Assembly (NCBI RefSeq): GCF_900091315.1
Contig: NZ_FLSP01000017.1
Span: 1-64,000 of the forward strand
Direction of reading: 5' to 3'
Length of the DNA stretch: 64,000 bases
Source of the DNA: Streptomyces sp. DI166
Lineage (GTDB): Bacteria > Actinomycetota > Actinomycetes > Streptomycetales > Streptomycetaceae
The notes under the pieces are model-generated. The model did not search any database and had not been told where the DNA came from. It saw nothing but the letters and a program-made list of their open reading frames with translations. This document shows, one piece after another, positions 44,321 to 53,120 of this stretch; the stretch's first letter is position 1, and each line of letters opens with the position of its first letter. The position numbers and the translations under genes are program-made.

Positions 44321-45850
44321 TCATCGGCCCACGGCCTCCGTGGTCATGCGGTGGGCGGTGCGTTCCAGTCCGGCCAGGTCGGCGACGACCTGTACGCGGT
44401 CGCAGTGTTCGGCGTAGGCGGGCAGGTCGCAGCGGCCCAGGTGCCAGGAGTAGCGGGGTTCGGGGGTCAGCCAGATGGTCTGGCGGACCCGGCGGGTGAT
44501 CTCGGCGAAGGTCTCGGTGCGTGGCGGGTTGCCGTTGCCGCGGCCGTCGCCCAGCACCAGCAGGGTGGTGCGGCGGCCGAGCGCCGAGGCGTGGTCGGCG
44601 AGCAGGGTCTCGAAGGTGCGGCCGTAGTCGGAGGTGGCGTCCACGTCCAGCAGGCCGCCGGCCGGGAGCCCGTCGAAGACCAGGCCGAGGGCCCGTTCCA
44701 GTGGGTGCTCGGCGAACAGTTCGGTGATCTCGGTGGGTTCGTCGACGAAGGCGTACGAGCGGACCTGTCCGAACAGGGACTGCAGGCCGTGCACGAGGTG
44801 CAGGGTGAAGCGGGCGGTGGCCCGCACGGACAGGGAGACATCGGCGAGGACCAGCAGGCGGGGCCGGTCCTCGGCGCGGGTGACGGTGACGGGCCGGAAG
44901 GGCACGCCGTCGTAGCGCATGTTGTGCCGCATGGTGCGGCCCGGGTGGACACGTCCGGCGGGCCTGACCTGTCTGCGGCTGGTGAGGGCGCCGTGGACCG
45001 TGCGCCCGATCCTGCGCAGCGCCTCCTCCAGTTGGCCGCGCTCGTCCTCGTCGACGGTCTCCAGGCGGGCGCGTTCGGCGATCCGGGCGGATTCCACGGC
45101 CACCGAGTGGAGTTCGGCCAGCCGGTCGAGGTGACGGCGGAGCAGCTCCGGCAGGTCCTCGATGATCCCCGTCAACTGGCTCCGCAGCTCGCCGACTTCC
45201 TCGGGGTCGTCGTCCTGGTCGGCGAGCCAGCCGAGCAGGGCGTCGCGCTGGGCGACGGTCAGGGCGGTGTCGATCGGCTGTCCGGTCGAGGCGGCGAGGC
45301 GTCCGGGGACACCGGCGCCGTGCAGCCGCTCGGTCTCCAGTTGCACGGACGGGGTGTCGTCACGTCCGCCCGTGGCGCCGTCCTTGGACAGCACGATCTC
45401 GTCGGTCATCGACGCCAGGTCGATCTTGTTGGCCTCCTGGTGCAGGTTGTACTGCTGGGCCAGGTCCTGCTGGTCGAAGAAGTCGCGGATGTCGGACGGC
45501 TTGCCGTGGCTGTGGCCCTGCTGCGGGGTCTCGGAGGGCTCGTCGGAGACGGTGAACGACTCCAGCTCGCCGATGTCGGTCAGGTCGTCGTGCTCGTGGC
45601 CGTGCCCGTGGCCGTCGGCGCCGCCGCCGACCGGGCGCAGGGAGAAGAACGCCGTGAACAGCTCGTCGAAGAGTTCGTGGTCGCGGCGGTCCTTCACCAG
45701 CGTCATGCGCAGGGCCGCGCGCAGTGTCTCGCGGTCCGCGAGCACACCGGGCTGGGCGGCGCCGCGCATGGCGTCCATCGCCTCCGCCACGGAGACACGC
45801 AGGCCGAACAGCCTGAGTACGCGGACGAATCGGTGCACCCCGGATTCCAT
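44321..45850 (-). CDS. VWA-domain protein (CoxE-like) with histidine-rich segments
   Basis: A 509-aa protein whose C-terminal part (about 310-509) is a von Willebrand factor A domain of the CoxE type, with a MIDAS-like start LLVLADVSLSVRAT. The N-terminal part is helical and carries histidine-rich stretches HGHGHEHDD (about 80) and HSHGK (about 113). Such proteins act with MoxR ATPases to mature metalloenzymes. It lies 13 bp from the MoxR gene, and the pair sits directly behind the methanol dehydrogenase, so its client is probably that enzyme. ATG at 45850 has GGGAGG. Confidence 0.88.
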   Translation of the reverse strand: MESGVHRFVRVLRLFGLRVSVAEAMDAMRGAAQPGVLADRETLRAALRMTLVKDRRDHELFDELFTAFFSLRPVGGGADGHGHGHEHDDLTDIGELESFTVSDEPSETPQQGHSHGKPSDIRDFFDQQDLAQQYNLHQEANKIDLASMTDEIVLSKDGATGGRDDTPSVQLETERLHGAGVPGRLAASTGQPIDTALTVAQRDALLGWLADQDDDPEEVGELRSQLTGIIEDLPELLRRHLDRLAELHSVAVESARIAERARLETVDEDERGQLEEALRRIGRTVHGALTSRRQVRPAGRVHPGRTMRHNMRYDGVPFRPVTVTRAEDRPRLLVLADVSLSVRATARFTLHLVHGLQSLFGQVRSYAFVDEPTEITELFAEHPLERALGLVFDGLPAGGLLDVDATSDYGRTFETLLADHASALGRRTTLLVLGDGRGNGNPPRTETFAEITRRVRQTIWLTPEPRYSWHLGRCDLPAYAEHCDRVQVVADLAGLERTAHRMTTEAVGR

Positions 45851-45863
45851 GCACGCCTCCCGG

Positions 45864-47033
45864 TCAGTCGGTGCGGCGCCGCGCCATGGCGGCGAACGAG
45901 CGGGCGCCCTGCCCCACACCGGTCGCGGGACGGTGGGCGGGCCCCGCGCCGGGGGCGCCGTAGTAGCCCTCGTCGTGGCGGCCCTGCCGGTCCATGGCGG
46001 CGCGGACCGTGCGGCCGTCCGGCTCGTGGTCATGATCGTGATCGTGGTGGTGCCCGTCGTGGTGGTGATGGTGGTCGTGGCCCGGTTCGGGCAGGGTGCG
46101 GTTGGGGTCGACCAGGCGGGGCAGTACGTCCAGCGCCCGGTTGAGGTCGCGTTCGTACTTCAGGACCACGTTGGCGGTGTCGGCGAGGATCGCCGGGTCG
46201 AGTTCGTCGACGCCGAGCACGGCGAGGGTGCGGGCCCAGTCGACGGTCTCGGAGATGCTGGGGCTCTTGCGGAGCGGCAGTTCGCGCAGCCCGCGCACGA
46301 CGTCCACCAGGTGGCGGGCGGCGGCCTCGGGAAGTCCGGTGTCCTTGGCCCGCAGGATCTCCAACTCCCGCCCGGCGTCCGGGTAGTCCAGGAACAGGTG
46401 CAGGCAGCGGCGCTTCAGCGCGGCCGACAGATCGCGGGTGTTGTTGGAGGTGAGCACCACGTACGGGGGAACCTTCGCGGTGTAGGTGCCGATCTCCGGT
46501 ACCGACACCTGGTACTCGCCCAGGCACTCCAGCAAGACGGCCTCCAGCGCCTCGTCGGCCCGGTCGACCTCGTCGATCAGCAGCACCGCCGGCTGCTCGC
46601 CGCGCACGGCCTCCAGCAGCGGGCGGGGGGCGAGGAACCGGTCGGAGAAGAAGACGCTGTCCTGTTCCTCGATGCGGTGCACGGCGGAGGCCAGGTCGGG
46701 GGCGTCGGCGGTGAGTTCGCCGATCTTCTCCCGCAGCATCTGGGTGTACAGCAACTGCTTGCCGTAGTCCCACTCGTACAGTGCGCGGCTCTCGTCCTGG
46801 CCCTCGTAGCACTGGAGGCGCAGCAGGCGGCGGCCGGTGGCGGCGGCGAGGGTGCGGGCGAGTTCGGTCTTGCCGACGCCTGCCGGGCCCTCCAGGAGGA
46901 GCGGCTTGTCGAGGCGGGTCTGGAGGTACACGGTGGTGGCGAGGCGTCGGTCGGCGATGTAGCCCTCGGCGGCGAACCGCTCGGTGACCTCGTCGACCGA
47001 ACCGAAGGGGTGGCTTGCGGGTGTGGCGGGCAC
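45864..47033 (-). CDS. MoxR-family AAA+ ATPase with poly-histidine tail
   Basis: A 389-aa AAA+ ATPase: Walker A LEGPAGVGKTELA (about 50), Walker B AVLLIDEVDRADEALEA, sensor 1 VVLTSNNTRDLSAALKRRC. The C-terminal tail (about 315-336) is a run of His and Asp with at least a dozen histidines, then a basic end. Poly-histidine tails are known from nickel and zinc chaperones such as HypB and UreE. MoxR ATPases assemble or activate enzymes together with VWA partners. GTG at 47033 has GGAGG. It is the second gene behind the methanol dehydrogenase. Confidence 0.9.
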   Translation of the reverse strand: MPATPASHPFGSVDEVTERFAAEGYIADRRLATTVYLQTRLDKPLLLEGPAGVGKTELARTLAAATGRRLLRLQCYEGQDESRALYEWDYGKQLLYTQMLREKIGELTADAPDLASAVHRIEEQDSVFFSDRFLAPRPLLEAVRGEQPAVLLIDEVDRADEALEAVLLECLGEYQVSVPEIGTYTAKVPPYVVLTSNNTRDLSAALKRRCLHLFLDYPDAGRELEILRAKDTGLPEAAARHLVDVVRGLRELPLRKSPSISETVDWARTLAVLGVDELDPAILADTANVVLKYERDLNRALDVLPRLVDPNRTLPEPGHDHHHHHDGHHHDHDHDHEPDGRTVRAAMDRQGRHDEGYYGAPGAGPAHRPATGVGQGARSFAAMARRRTD

Positions 47034-47110
47034 GGTTCCTCCGTCCGATGGGGCGGGAGCGGGGGGATGACCTCCCACGGTGCGTCCCCCCGCTCCCGAG
47101 TACGCGGTGC

Positions 47111-48403
47111 TCAGCCGAGCAGGTCGTCCAGGTCGCCGGTCATGCAGTGCTCCACGACCGGCCGGACCGTCTCGAACGTGCACTCCTTGGCGTTGCCCGG
47201 GGTGCAGGCGTCGCCGAGGACGTGGTGGGTGATGCGGTCGATGTCCTGCGCGTCGCCCTTGATCTCCTTGGCCTGCTCGTAGAACTTGGTCGGGCCCTGG
47301 CCGAGGCGGTTCTTGGAGTAGGTGTCCTGCTGGACGTCGGTGAACTTCTCCGGGATGCCGACGTCGCGCAGCAGCCGGATGCCCGCGGCGAGCGCGGCCT
47401 CGGCGGCCTGCACCTTGGTCATGCCGTGCGTGTCGACGCCCATCGCCTCGGCGATGTCGGCGAACCGCTCGTAGTGGGCGGGCATGTTGAACGCCCAGAC
47501 GCGGGGCAGCGCGATGGCGTTGTTGAGGCCGTGGTGGGTGTCGTAGAAGGCGCTGACCGCGTGCGAGATGGAGTGGATGATGCCCAGTCCGCCGGAGTTG
47601 AACGCCTGCGCGGCGATGTACTGGGCGTACATCATGCCCTCGCGGCCGGCCAGGTCCTGGCCGTTCCACACCGCCTGGCGCAGGTGGCGGGCGGTGAGGC
47701 GGATGGCGTGCAGCGCGTTGCCCAGCGAGGGCTGGAAGTTGAGCCGGGAGACGTACGGCTCGGAGGCGTGGGCGAGGACGTCGAAGCCGCACTGGGCGGT
47801 GTAGTCCAGCGGGCAGTCGTAGTACAGCGTCGGGTCGTCGATGGCGAGGGTGGCCACCGAGGCGTCGTCGAACGCCACGTACTTGTGCGGGTTGTCGGGG
47901 TCGGTGGTGGTGTCGGTGATGACGTACGCCCAGGACGTCTCCGAACCCGTTCCGGCCGTGGTGGAGACGGCGATGTGCGGCGGGTTCTTGGGGTTCTCGG
48001 ACTTGTTGAAGCCTTCGAAGTCATTGACGCTGCGCCCGTCGTGGGCCACGGAGATCCGGGCGCCCTTGCACGCGTCGTGCGACGAGCCGCCGCCGATCGA
48101 CACGAAGGAGTCGCACTTGTTCTCCTGGTACAGCGCCACGGCGTCCATGACGTTGTAGTCCTTGGGGTTGGACTCGACCTTGTCGTACACGACGACTTCG
48201 AGCCCGTGGTACTTCATCGACTCGACGATCTTGTGCACGGTGTCGCTGCCGCGCAGCCCGGTGGTCATCACCAGGGTGCGCCGGAATCCCAGCTTCTTGG
48301 CCTCGGGGCCGATCAGCTCGTGGGCGCCCGGACCCATCAGCGCCCGGGGGAAGGGGTGGAACTCCTTGATCGGGAAGGGCTTGAGAAGTTCTTCGACCTG
48401 CAT
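47111..48403 (-). CDS. mno: NDMA-dependent methanol/alcohol dehydrogenase (nicotinoprotein, Mno/Mdo type)
   Basis: A 430-aa iron-superfamily dehydrogenase with tightly bound NAD, of the family that needs mycofactocin (or the dye NDMA) for turnover. Features: IGGGSSHDACKGARI, STTAGTGSETSWAYVITDT, metal-ligand regions FDVLAHASEPYVS and HSISHAVSAFYDTHHGLNN, and a C-terminal NAKECTFETVRPVVEHCM. ATG at 48403 gives MQVEELLKPFPIKEFHPFP, the usual N-terminus. It is divergent from mftA, which ties enzyme and cofactor synthesis together. Confidence 0.93.
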   Translation of the reverse strand: MQVEELLKPFPIKEFHPFPRALMGPGAHELIGPEAKKLGFRRTLVMTTGLRGSDTVHKIVESMKYHGLEVVVYDKVESNPKDYNVMDAVALYQENKCDSFVSIGGGSSHDACKGARISVAHDGRSVNDFEGFNKSENPKNPPHIAVSTTAGTGSETSWAYVITDTTTDPDNPHKYVAFDDASVATLAIDDPTLYYDCPLDYTAQCGFDVLAHASEPYVSRLNFQPSLGNALHAIRLTARHLRQAVWNGQDLAGREGMMYAQYIAAQAFNSGGLGIIHSISHAVSAFYDTHHGLNNAIALPRVWAFNMPAHYERFADIAEAMGVDTHGMTKVQAAEAALAAGIRLLRDVGIPEKFTDVQQDTYSKNRLGQGPTKFYEQAKEIKGDAQDIDRITHHVLGDACTPGNAKECTFETVRPVVEHCMTGDLDDLLG

Positions 48404-48589
48404 GATCGCGACATTCCTCTCCGCGCAACGAGGCGCGTACGGTGTCCGGCTGCTCCCTCGCCGGCGGCGCAGGGTCCGGGTGGAGCGCGGACGGTGCCGG
48501 TGTTGGTGGCGTGCCTCACCCTCCGGGAATGCGCCGGGCGGCGACACCGGCCGCTCGGACGGCAGCGGGGCGCGGTCGGAGGGGGCCCG

Positions 48590-48609
48590 GCCTGACCGAT
48601 CGGAGAGGG
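48590..48609. promoter_or_regulatory. Candidate operator, site C
   Basis: GCCTGACCGATCGGAGAGGG matches the perfect palindrome at 39899 in 16 of 20 positions and keeps the core CCGATCGG. It lies 186 nt upstream of the methanol dehydrogenase start and 150 nt upstream of mftA. Confidence 0.55.
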
Positions 48610-48630
48610 CCCCGGCGGTGGCGGGGGCGC

Positions 48631-48650
48631 ACCTGTCCGACCGGTCAGGT
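48631..48650. promoter_or_regulatory. Candidate operator, site B
   Basis: ACCTGTCCGACCGGTCAGGT matches the perfect palindrome at 39899 in 18 of 20 positions. It keeps ACCTG, CCG, CGG and CAGGT in mirror positions. It lies 109 nt upstream of mftA, comparable to the 119 nt between site A and the alcohol dehydrogenase. Confidence 0.7.
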
Positions 48651-48759
48651 CGAGGGGGGCCGGATGCAGGGTGAGCGGCGCGGCGGGCCGCTCGTAGCGT
48701 CGAGAACGGCCGGTCGGCGAACCGGCGTTCCCCGCACCCCACTCCCTTGGAGGCTCGCC

Positions 48760-48873
48760 ATGCACGAGGAACAGATCACCGCGGAGACGGACACCGCGCA
48801 CCACGCCGACGAACTCGTCGAGGAGGTCCTCGTGGAAGAGGTCTCCATCGACGGGATGTGCGGCGTCTACTAG
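48760..48873 (+). CDS. mftA: Mycofactocin precursor peptide
   Basis: A 37-aa ribosomal peptide ending in IDGMCGVY, the signature from whose last Val-Tyr the redox cofactor mycofactocin is built. The leader is acidic and histidine-bearing (ELVEEVLVEEVS). ATG at 48760 has TTGGAGG. MftC decarboxylates and cyclises the terminal residues, MftE releases the dipeptide, MftD oxidises it, and MftF and MftM glycosylate and methylate it. Confidence 0.96.
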   Translation: MHEEQITAETDTAHHADELVEEVLVEEVSIDGMCGVY

Positions 48874-48883
48874 CCCCGGCCCC

Positions 48884-49189
48884 ATGTCCAGCCACGCGAA
48901 GGCCGCCGCTCTCGACCTGGCGGCGCCATACCGGTTGAGCCCGTCCGTCGCGCTGCGCCCCGAGCCGTTCGGGGCGCTCGCCTACCACTTCGGCAACCGC
49001 CGGCTGTCCTTCCTGAAGGCACCCGAACTCGTCGAACTGGTACGGGGACTCGACCGCCATCCCAGCGTCGGGCACGCCCTGGCCGGTGTGCCCGACACCC
49101 GGCGGGCCGCCTTCCGGCGCGCCCTGGCCTCCCTGGCCGCCGCCGACATGATCGTCCCCCAGCGCAGTGGAACCGGAGCGCCGCCATGA
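48884..49189 (+). CDS. mftB: Mycofactocin peptide chaperone
   Basis: A 101-aa PqqD-like RiPP recognition protein that presents MftA to the radical SAM enzyme MftC. It has RLSPSVALRPEPFGALAYHFGNRRLSF, which fits the recognition-element fold. It starts 10 bp after mftA, and its stop overlaps the mftC start. Confidence 0.93.
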   Translation: MSSHAKAAALDLAAPYRLSPSVALRPEPFGALAYHFGNRRLSFLKAPELVELVRGLDRHPSVGHALAGVPDTRRAAFRRALASLAAADMIVPQRSGTGAPP

Positions 49190-50421
49190 CCACCCTGCAC
49201 GATCCCCCGCCCGCCGAGCGCGTGCCCGCTCTCGTGGAGCAGTTCAAGGGGGGCCTCAACGCCCCGATCTGCCTGACCTGGGAGTGGACGTACGCGTGCA
49301 ACCTGTCCTGCGCGCACTGCCTGTCCTCCTCCGGGCGGCGCGACCCGCTGGAGCTGTCCACGGAAGAGATCAAGTCCGTGATCGACGAACTCCAGCGCAT
49401 GCAGGTCTTCTACGTGAACGTGGGCGGCGGTGAACCCACCGTCCGCCCCGACTTCTGGGAACTGCTCGACTACGCCGTCGGCCACCAGGTCGGCGTCAAG
49501 TTCTCCACCAACGGGCTGCGCCTGACCCCCGAGCGGGCGCGCAGGCTCGCCGCGACCGACTACGTCGACATCCAGATCAGCCTCGACGGCGCCACCCGCG
49601 AGGTCAACGACGCCGTACGCGGCCCCGGTTCGTACGACATGGCGATCCGCGCCATGGAGAACCTGGCGGAGGCCGGCTTCGGCGACTTCAAGATCTCCGT
49701 GGTGATGACTCGTCAGAACGTGCCTCAGCTTGACGACTTCGCCGCGATCGCCGACTACTACGGTGCCCAGTTGCGCATCACCCGGCTGCGGCCGTCCGGC
49801 CGCGGCGCCGATGTGTGGGACGACCTGCACCCCACCTCCGCGCAGCAGCTCGACATCTACACCTGGCTGCTGGCGCACGGCGAACGCGTGCTCACCGGTG
49901 ACTCCTTCTTCCACCTGAACGCGCTCGGCTCCGATCCGCTGCCCGGCCTGAACTTGTGCGGCGCCGGACGCGTGGTGTGCCTGATCGACCCGGTGGGTGA
50001 TGTGTACGCCTGCCCCTTTGCCATTCACGACGCGTTCAAGGCGGGCAACGTCCGCTCCCCCGGCGGCTTCGACCGGGTGTGGCGGGAGTCAGCGCTCTTC
50101 GCCGACCTGCGCAGACCCACCACCGCGGGCGCCTGCTCGGGCTGTCCGGCGTACGACTCCTGCCAGGGCGGCTGTATGGCCGCCAAGTTCTTCACTGGCC
50201 TGCCGCTGGACGGACCCGACCCCGAGTGCGTCAAGGGCCACGGCGCCGCCGCGCTCGCCTCGGTGGACGCCGGCGCGCTGCCGCGCCAGGGCAAGGACCA
50301 TTCCCACCGGACCGTTCCCCTCGGCATGCCCGCGGTGCGCACCGCGCGGCCCGACCGCCTCTGCGACGAGAGCCCGCTGGCCGGTGCCCCCCTCGCGCAG
50401 CACCTGAAAGGAACGTCATGA
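49186..50421 (+). CDS. mftC: Mycofactocin radical SAM maturase
   Basis: A 411-aa radical SAM/SPASM enzyme. The cluster motif is CNLSCAHC near residue 38, followed by YVNVGGGEPTVRPDF. The C-terminal cysteine-rich domain includes CPFAIHD, CSGCPAYDSCQGGC and DPECVKGHG for auxiliary iron-sulfur clusters. It oxidatively decarboxylates the C-terminal tyrosine of MftA and forms the lactam. ATG overlaps the mftB stop. Confidence 0.96.
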   Translation: MTTLHDPPPAERVPALVEQFKGGLNAPICLTWEWTYACNLSCAHCLSSSGRRDPLELSTEEIKSVIDELQRMQVFYVNVGGGEPTVRPDFWELLDYAVGHQVGVKFSTNGLRLTPERARRLAATDYVDIQISLDGATREVNDAVRGPGSYDMAIRAMENLAEAGFGDFKISVVMTRQNVPQLDDFAAIADYYGAQLRITRLRPSGRGADVWDDLHPTSAQQLDIYTWLLAHGERVLTGDSFFHLNALGSDPLPGLNLCGAGRVVCLIDPVGDVYACPFAIHDAFKAGNVRSPGGFDRVWRESALFADLRRPTTAGACSGCPAYDSCQGGCMAAKFFTGLPLDGPDPECVKGHGAAALASVDAGALPRQGKDHSHRTVPLGMPAVRTARPDRLCDESPLAGAPLAQHLKGTS

Positions 50422-51590
50422 GCAAGTGGTTCGAGACGGTCGCCGAGGCCCAGCGCAGGGCGGGCAGGCGACTGCCGAAGTCGGTGTACGGCGCCCTGCT
50501 CGCCGGTTCCGAGAAGGGCACGTCCTACGACGACAACACCAAGGCGTTCGCGGAGCTGGGCTTCGCCCCGCACGTCGCCGGGCTGTCGGCCAAGCGCGAC
50601 CAGTCGACGACCGTGCTCGGCGAGGAGATCTCCCTGCCGGTGATCATCTCCCCGACCGGGGTGCAGGCCGTGCACCCCGACGGCGAGGTGGCGGTCGCCC
50701 GCGCCGCCGCGGCACGCGGTACCGCGATGGGCCTCAGCTCGTTCGCGAGCAAGCCGCTGACGGAGGTGGTGGCGGCCAATCCGCGGGTCTTCTTCCAGAT
50801 GTACTGGATGGGCTCCAAGGACGCGATGCTGCGCCGTATGCAGTACGCGCGGGAGGCGGGCGCCAAGGCGCTGATCGTCACCCTCGACTGGTCGTTCTCG
50901 CACGGCCGTGACTGGGGCAGCCCCCGCATTCCCGAGCGGCTGACCCTCAAGGAGATGGTGCGCTTCGCCCCCGAGGCCGTCGCCCGTCCGCGCTGGCTGC
51001 TCGACTTCGTCAAGTCCGGGCGGCTGCCCGACCTGACCACGCCCAATCTCACCGAGGAGGGCCAGGACCCGCCGACGTTCTTCGGCGCGTACGGCGAGTG
51101 GATGGGCACCCCTCCCCCGTCCTGGGAGGACGTGGCCTGGCTGCGCGCCCAGTGGGACGGGCCGTTCCTGCTCAAGGGCGTGTGCCGGGTCGACGACGCC
51201 CTGCGCGCGGTCGACGCCGGGGTCACCGCCGTCTCCGTGTCCAACCACGGCGGCAACAACCTCGACAGCACCCCGGCCCCCATCCGCGCGCTGCCCGCGA
51301 TCGCGGACGCCGTCGGCTCCCAGGTGGAGATCCTGCTGGACAGCGGGGTGCGCCGGGGCAGCGACGTGGTGAAGGCTCTGGCGCTGGGTGCCCGAGCCGT
51401 GATGATCGGCCGCGCCTACCTATGGGGGCTGGCCGCGGGCGGGCAGAGCGGGGTGGAGAACGTACTCGACATTCTGCGCGGCGGAATCGACTCGGCACTG
51501 CTGGGCCTCGGCCGCTCCTCCGTGCGGGAACTGACCCGCGACGACGTGGTGATCCCGCCTGGCTTCACCCGGACCCTGGGCGCGGTGTGA
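50418..51590 (+). CDS. mftD: Mycofactocin FMN-dependent oxidase
   Basis: A 390-aa enzyme of the lactate dehydrogenase/glycolate oxidase FMN family. It shows LPVIISPTGVQAVHPDGEV, the flavin-site VSNHGGNNLDSTPAP and DSGVRRGSDVVKALALGA. In the pathway it converts the released aminodimethyl-tyrosine-derived lactam to the redox-active alpha-keto form. The start overlaps the mftC stop by 4 bp. Confidence 0.95.
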   Translation: MSKWFETVAEAQRRAGRRLPKSVYGALLAGSEKGTSYDDNTKAFAELGFAPHVAGLSAKRDQSTTVLGEEISLPVIISPTGVQAVHPDGEVAVARAAAARGTAMGLSSFASKPLTEVVAANPRVFFQMYWMGSKDAMLRRMQYAREAGAKALIVTLDWSFSHGRDWGSPRIPERLTLKEMVRFAPEAVARPRWLLDFVKSGRLPDLTTPNLTEEGQDPPTFFGAYGEWMGTPPPSWEDVAWLRAQWDGPFLLKGVCRVDDALRAVDAGVTAVSVSNHGGNNLDSTPAPIRALPAIADAVGSQVEILLDSGVRRGSDVVKALALGARAVMIGRAYLWGLAAGGQSGVENVLDILRGGIDSALLGLGRSSVRELTRDDVVIPPGFTRTLGAV

Positions 51591-51591
51591 G

Positions 51592-52338
51592 ATGACGCCC
51601 GGACCGGCCCCGGCGCCCCGGCTCGCCGATCTCGCCTGGCCGGACCTGACCGGCCGGGCCCCGCTGGTGCTGCTGCCGCTGGGCTCCTGCGAACAGCACG
51701 GCCCGCACCTGCCGTTGGACACCGACTCCACCGTGGCCTGCGTGGTCGCGGCGCGTGCCGCCCAGCGGCTGGACGGCGACGTGGACGTGCTGGTCGCGCC
51801 GCCGCAGTCGTACGGGGCGAGCGGTGAGCACGAGGGGTTCGCGGGCACGGTGTCCGTCGGCCATGACGCGCTACGGCTGCTGATCACGGAGATCGGCCGC
51901 TCCATGCTGCGCTGGGCGGGCCGCCTGCTCGTGGTCAACGGGCACGGCGGCAACCTGGTGAGCCTGGCCGACGCGGTGCGCGGGCTGCGCGACGAGAGCC
52001 GGGACGTGGCGTGGTGGCCGTGTATGCCGCCGGGCTCCGACGCCCACGCGGGCCACACCGAGACCTCGATGATGCTGCGGCTGCGGTCGTCCGCGGTGCG
52101 GAAGGAACGAGCCGTGGCCGGGCCGACCCAGCCCGTCCATCTGCTGATGGACCGGCTGGTCACCGAGTCCGTGCGCGGGGTGAGCCCGTCCGGTGTGCTC
52201 GGCGATCCGGCCGGGGCCCGCGCGAGCGAGGGCGAACGGCTTCTCGACGGCATGGCGGACCGGCTCGCCACCGACATCCGCGCCTGGCAGGTGTCGGCGC
52301 GGGGCCGGCTCGGGCAGCCCGCGAGGGCCGAACGATGA
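51592..52338 (+). CDS. mftE: Mycofactocin precursor peptide peptidase
   Basis: A 248-aa creatininase-family metallopeptidase with metal-site motifs LGSCEQHGPHLPLDTD, VVNGHGGN and HAGHTETSMML. It cuts the modified Val-Tyr unit from the MftA leader. It starts one base after the mftD stop. Confidence 0.95.
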   Translation: MTPGPAPAPRLADLAWPDLTGRAPLVLLPLGSCEQHGPHLPLDTDSTVACVVAARAAQRLDGDVDVLVAPPQSYGASGEHEGFAGTVSVGHDALRLLITEIGRSMLRWAGRLLVVNGHGGNLVSLADAVRGLRDESRDVAWWPCMPPGSDAHAGHTETSMMLRLRSSAVRKERAVAGPTQPVHLLMDRLVTESVRGVSPSGVLGDPAGARASEGERLLDGMADRLATDIRAWQVSARGRLGQPARAER

Positions 52339-53120
52339 CCGGCCCCAGGGTCGCCGTGGTCACCGGCGCCGCGCGCGGGATCGGGGCAGCGACCGTGCGG
52401 CGGCTGGCCGGGAGCGGATGGGCGGTGGTCGCCGTGGACCGCTGCGCGGACGACCCCGAGGTGCCGTATCCGCTGGCCGAACCGGGCCAACTCGATGCCC
52501 TCGCCGAGGAGTTCGAGCTGGTACGCGCGGTCCGGGCGGACGTGCGCGACGAGCAGGCGCTGAGCACCGCCGTCGACCTCGCCGAGCGCGAGTTCGGCGG
52601 ACTCGACGCCGCCGTCGCCGGGGCCGCCGTCATCCTCGGCGGCGCCCCCGTGTGGGAGCAGACCGACGCCCAGTGGCGAACCCTGCTCGACGTGGACGTC
52701 CTGGGCGTCGCCCACCTCGCCCGAACCGCCGTACCCGCGCTGCTGCGCCGCCCGGAGCCCCGCAGCGGCCGTTTCGTGGCGCTGGCCTCGGCCGCCGCGC
52801 ACCGCGGCCTGTGGCGGCTCGGCGCGTACTGTGCCGCCAAGCACGCCGTCGTCGGCCTGGTCCGCGGCCTCGCCTGCGACCTGCGCGGCACCGGCGTGAA
52901 CGCCCTCGCCGTGTCCCCCGGCTCCACCCGCACCGCCATGCTCCGGGCCACCGCCGGCCTGTACGGCCTCACCGACGTCGACACACTCGCCGACCGGCAG
53001 CTCACCGAACGCCCCCTGGAACCGGAGGAGGTGGCCGCCGTGGTCGCCTGGGCCTGCTCGGCCGACTCGGTCTCCGTCACCGGCTCCGTACTGCACGCGG
53101 ACGGAGGATTCACCTCATGA
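52335..53120 (+). CDS. Mycofactocin-coupled SDR oxidoreductase
   Basis: A 261-aa short-chain dehydrogenase with VVTGAARGIGAATVRRL for nucleotide binding and YCAAK as the catalytic Tyr-Lys pair. The stretch after the second strand is longer than usual (VDRCADDPEVPYPLAEPGQL), as seen in mycofactocin-linked SDRs that hold their NAD tightly. Its location inside mft, overlapping mftE and mftF, backs this assignment. It may be a client oxidoreductase or act on mycofactocin itself. Confidence 0.88.
   Translation: MTGPRVAVVTGAARGIGAATVRRLAGSGWAVVAVDRCADDPEVPYPLAEPGQLDALAEEFELVRAVRADVRDEQALSTAVDLAEREFGGLDAAVAGAAVILGGAPVWEQTDAQWRTLLDVDVLGVAHLARTAVPALLRRPEPRSGRFVALASAAAHRGLWRLGAYCAAKHAVVGLVRGLACDLRGTGVNALAVSPGSTRTAMLRATAGLYGLTDVDTLADRQLTERPLEPEEVAAVVAWACSADSVSVTGSVLHADGGFTS

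Larger units (their letters stand above)
48404..48759. promoter_or_regulatory. Divergent control region between methanol dehydrogenase and mftA
   Basis: 356 bp without a gene. It contains two operator-like palindromes (sites C and B) whose centres are 41 bp apart, about four helical turns, so both face the same side of the DNA. A TAGCGT hexamer at 48695-48700 resembles the one 22 nt after site A at the alcohol dehydrogenase; here it is 44 nt after site B. Confidence 0.6.

Noticed and set aside
46021..46090. GTG/GATGGT-rich tract taken at first for a simple tandem repeat or CRISPR-like array
   Set aside because: It is the coding sequence of the MoxR poly-His/Asp tail; codons CAC/CAT and GAC/GAT explain the periodicity, and there are no spacers.
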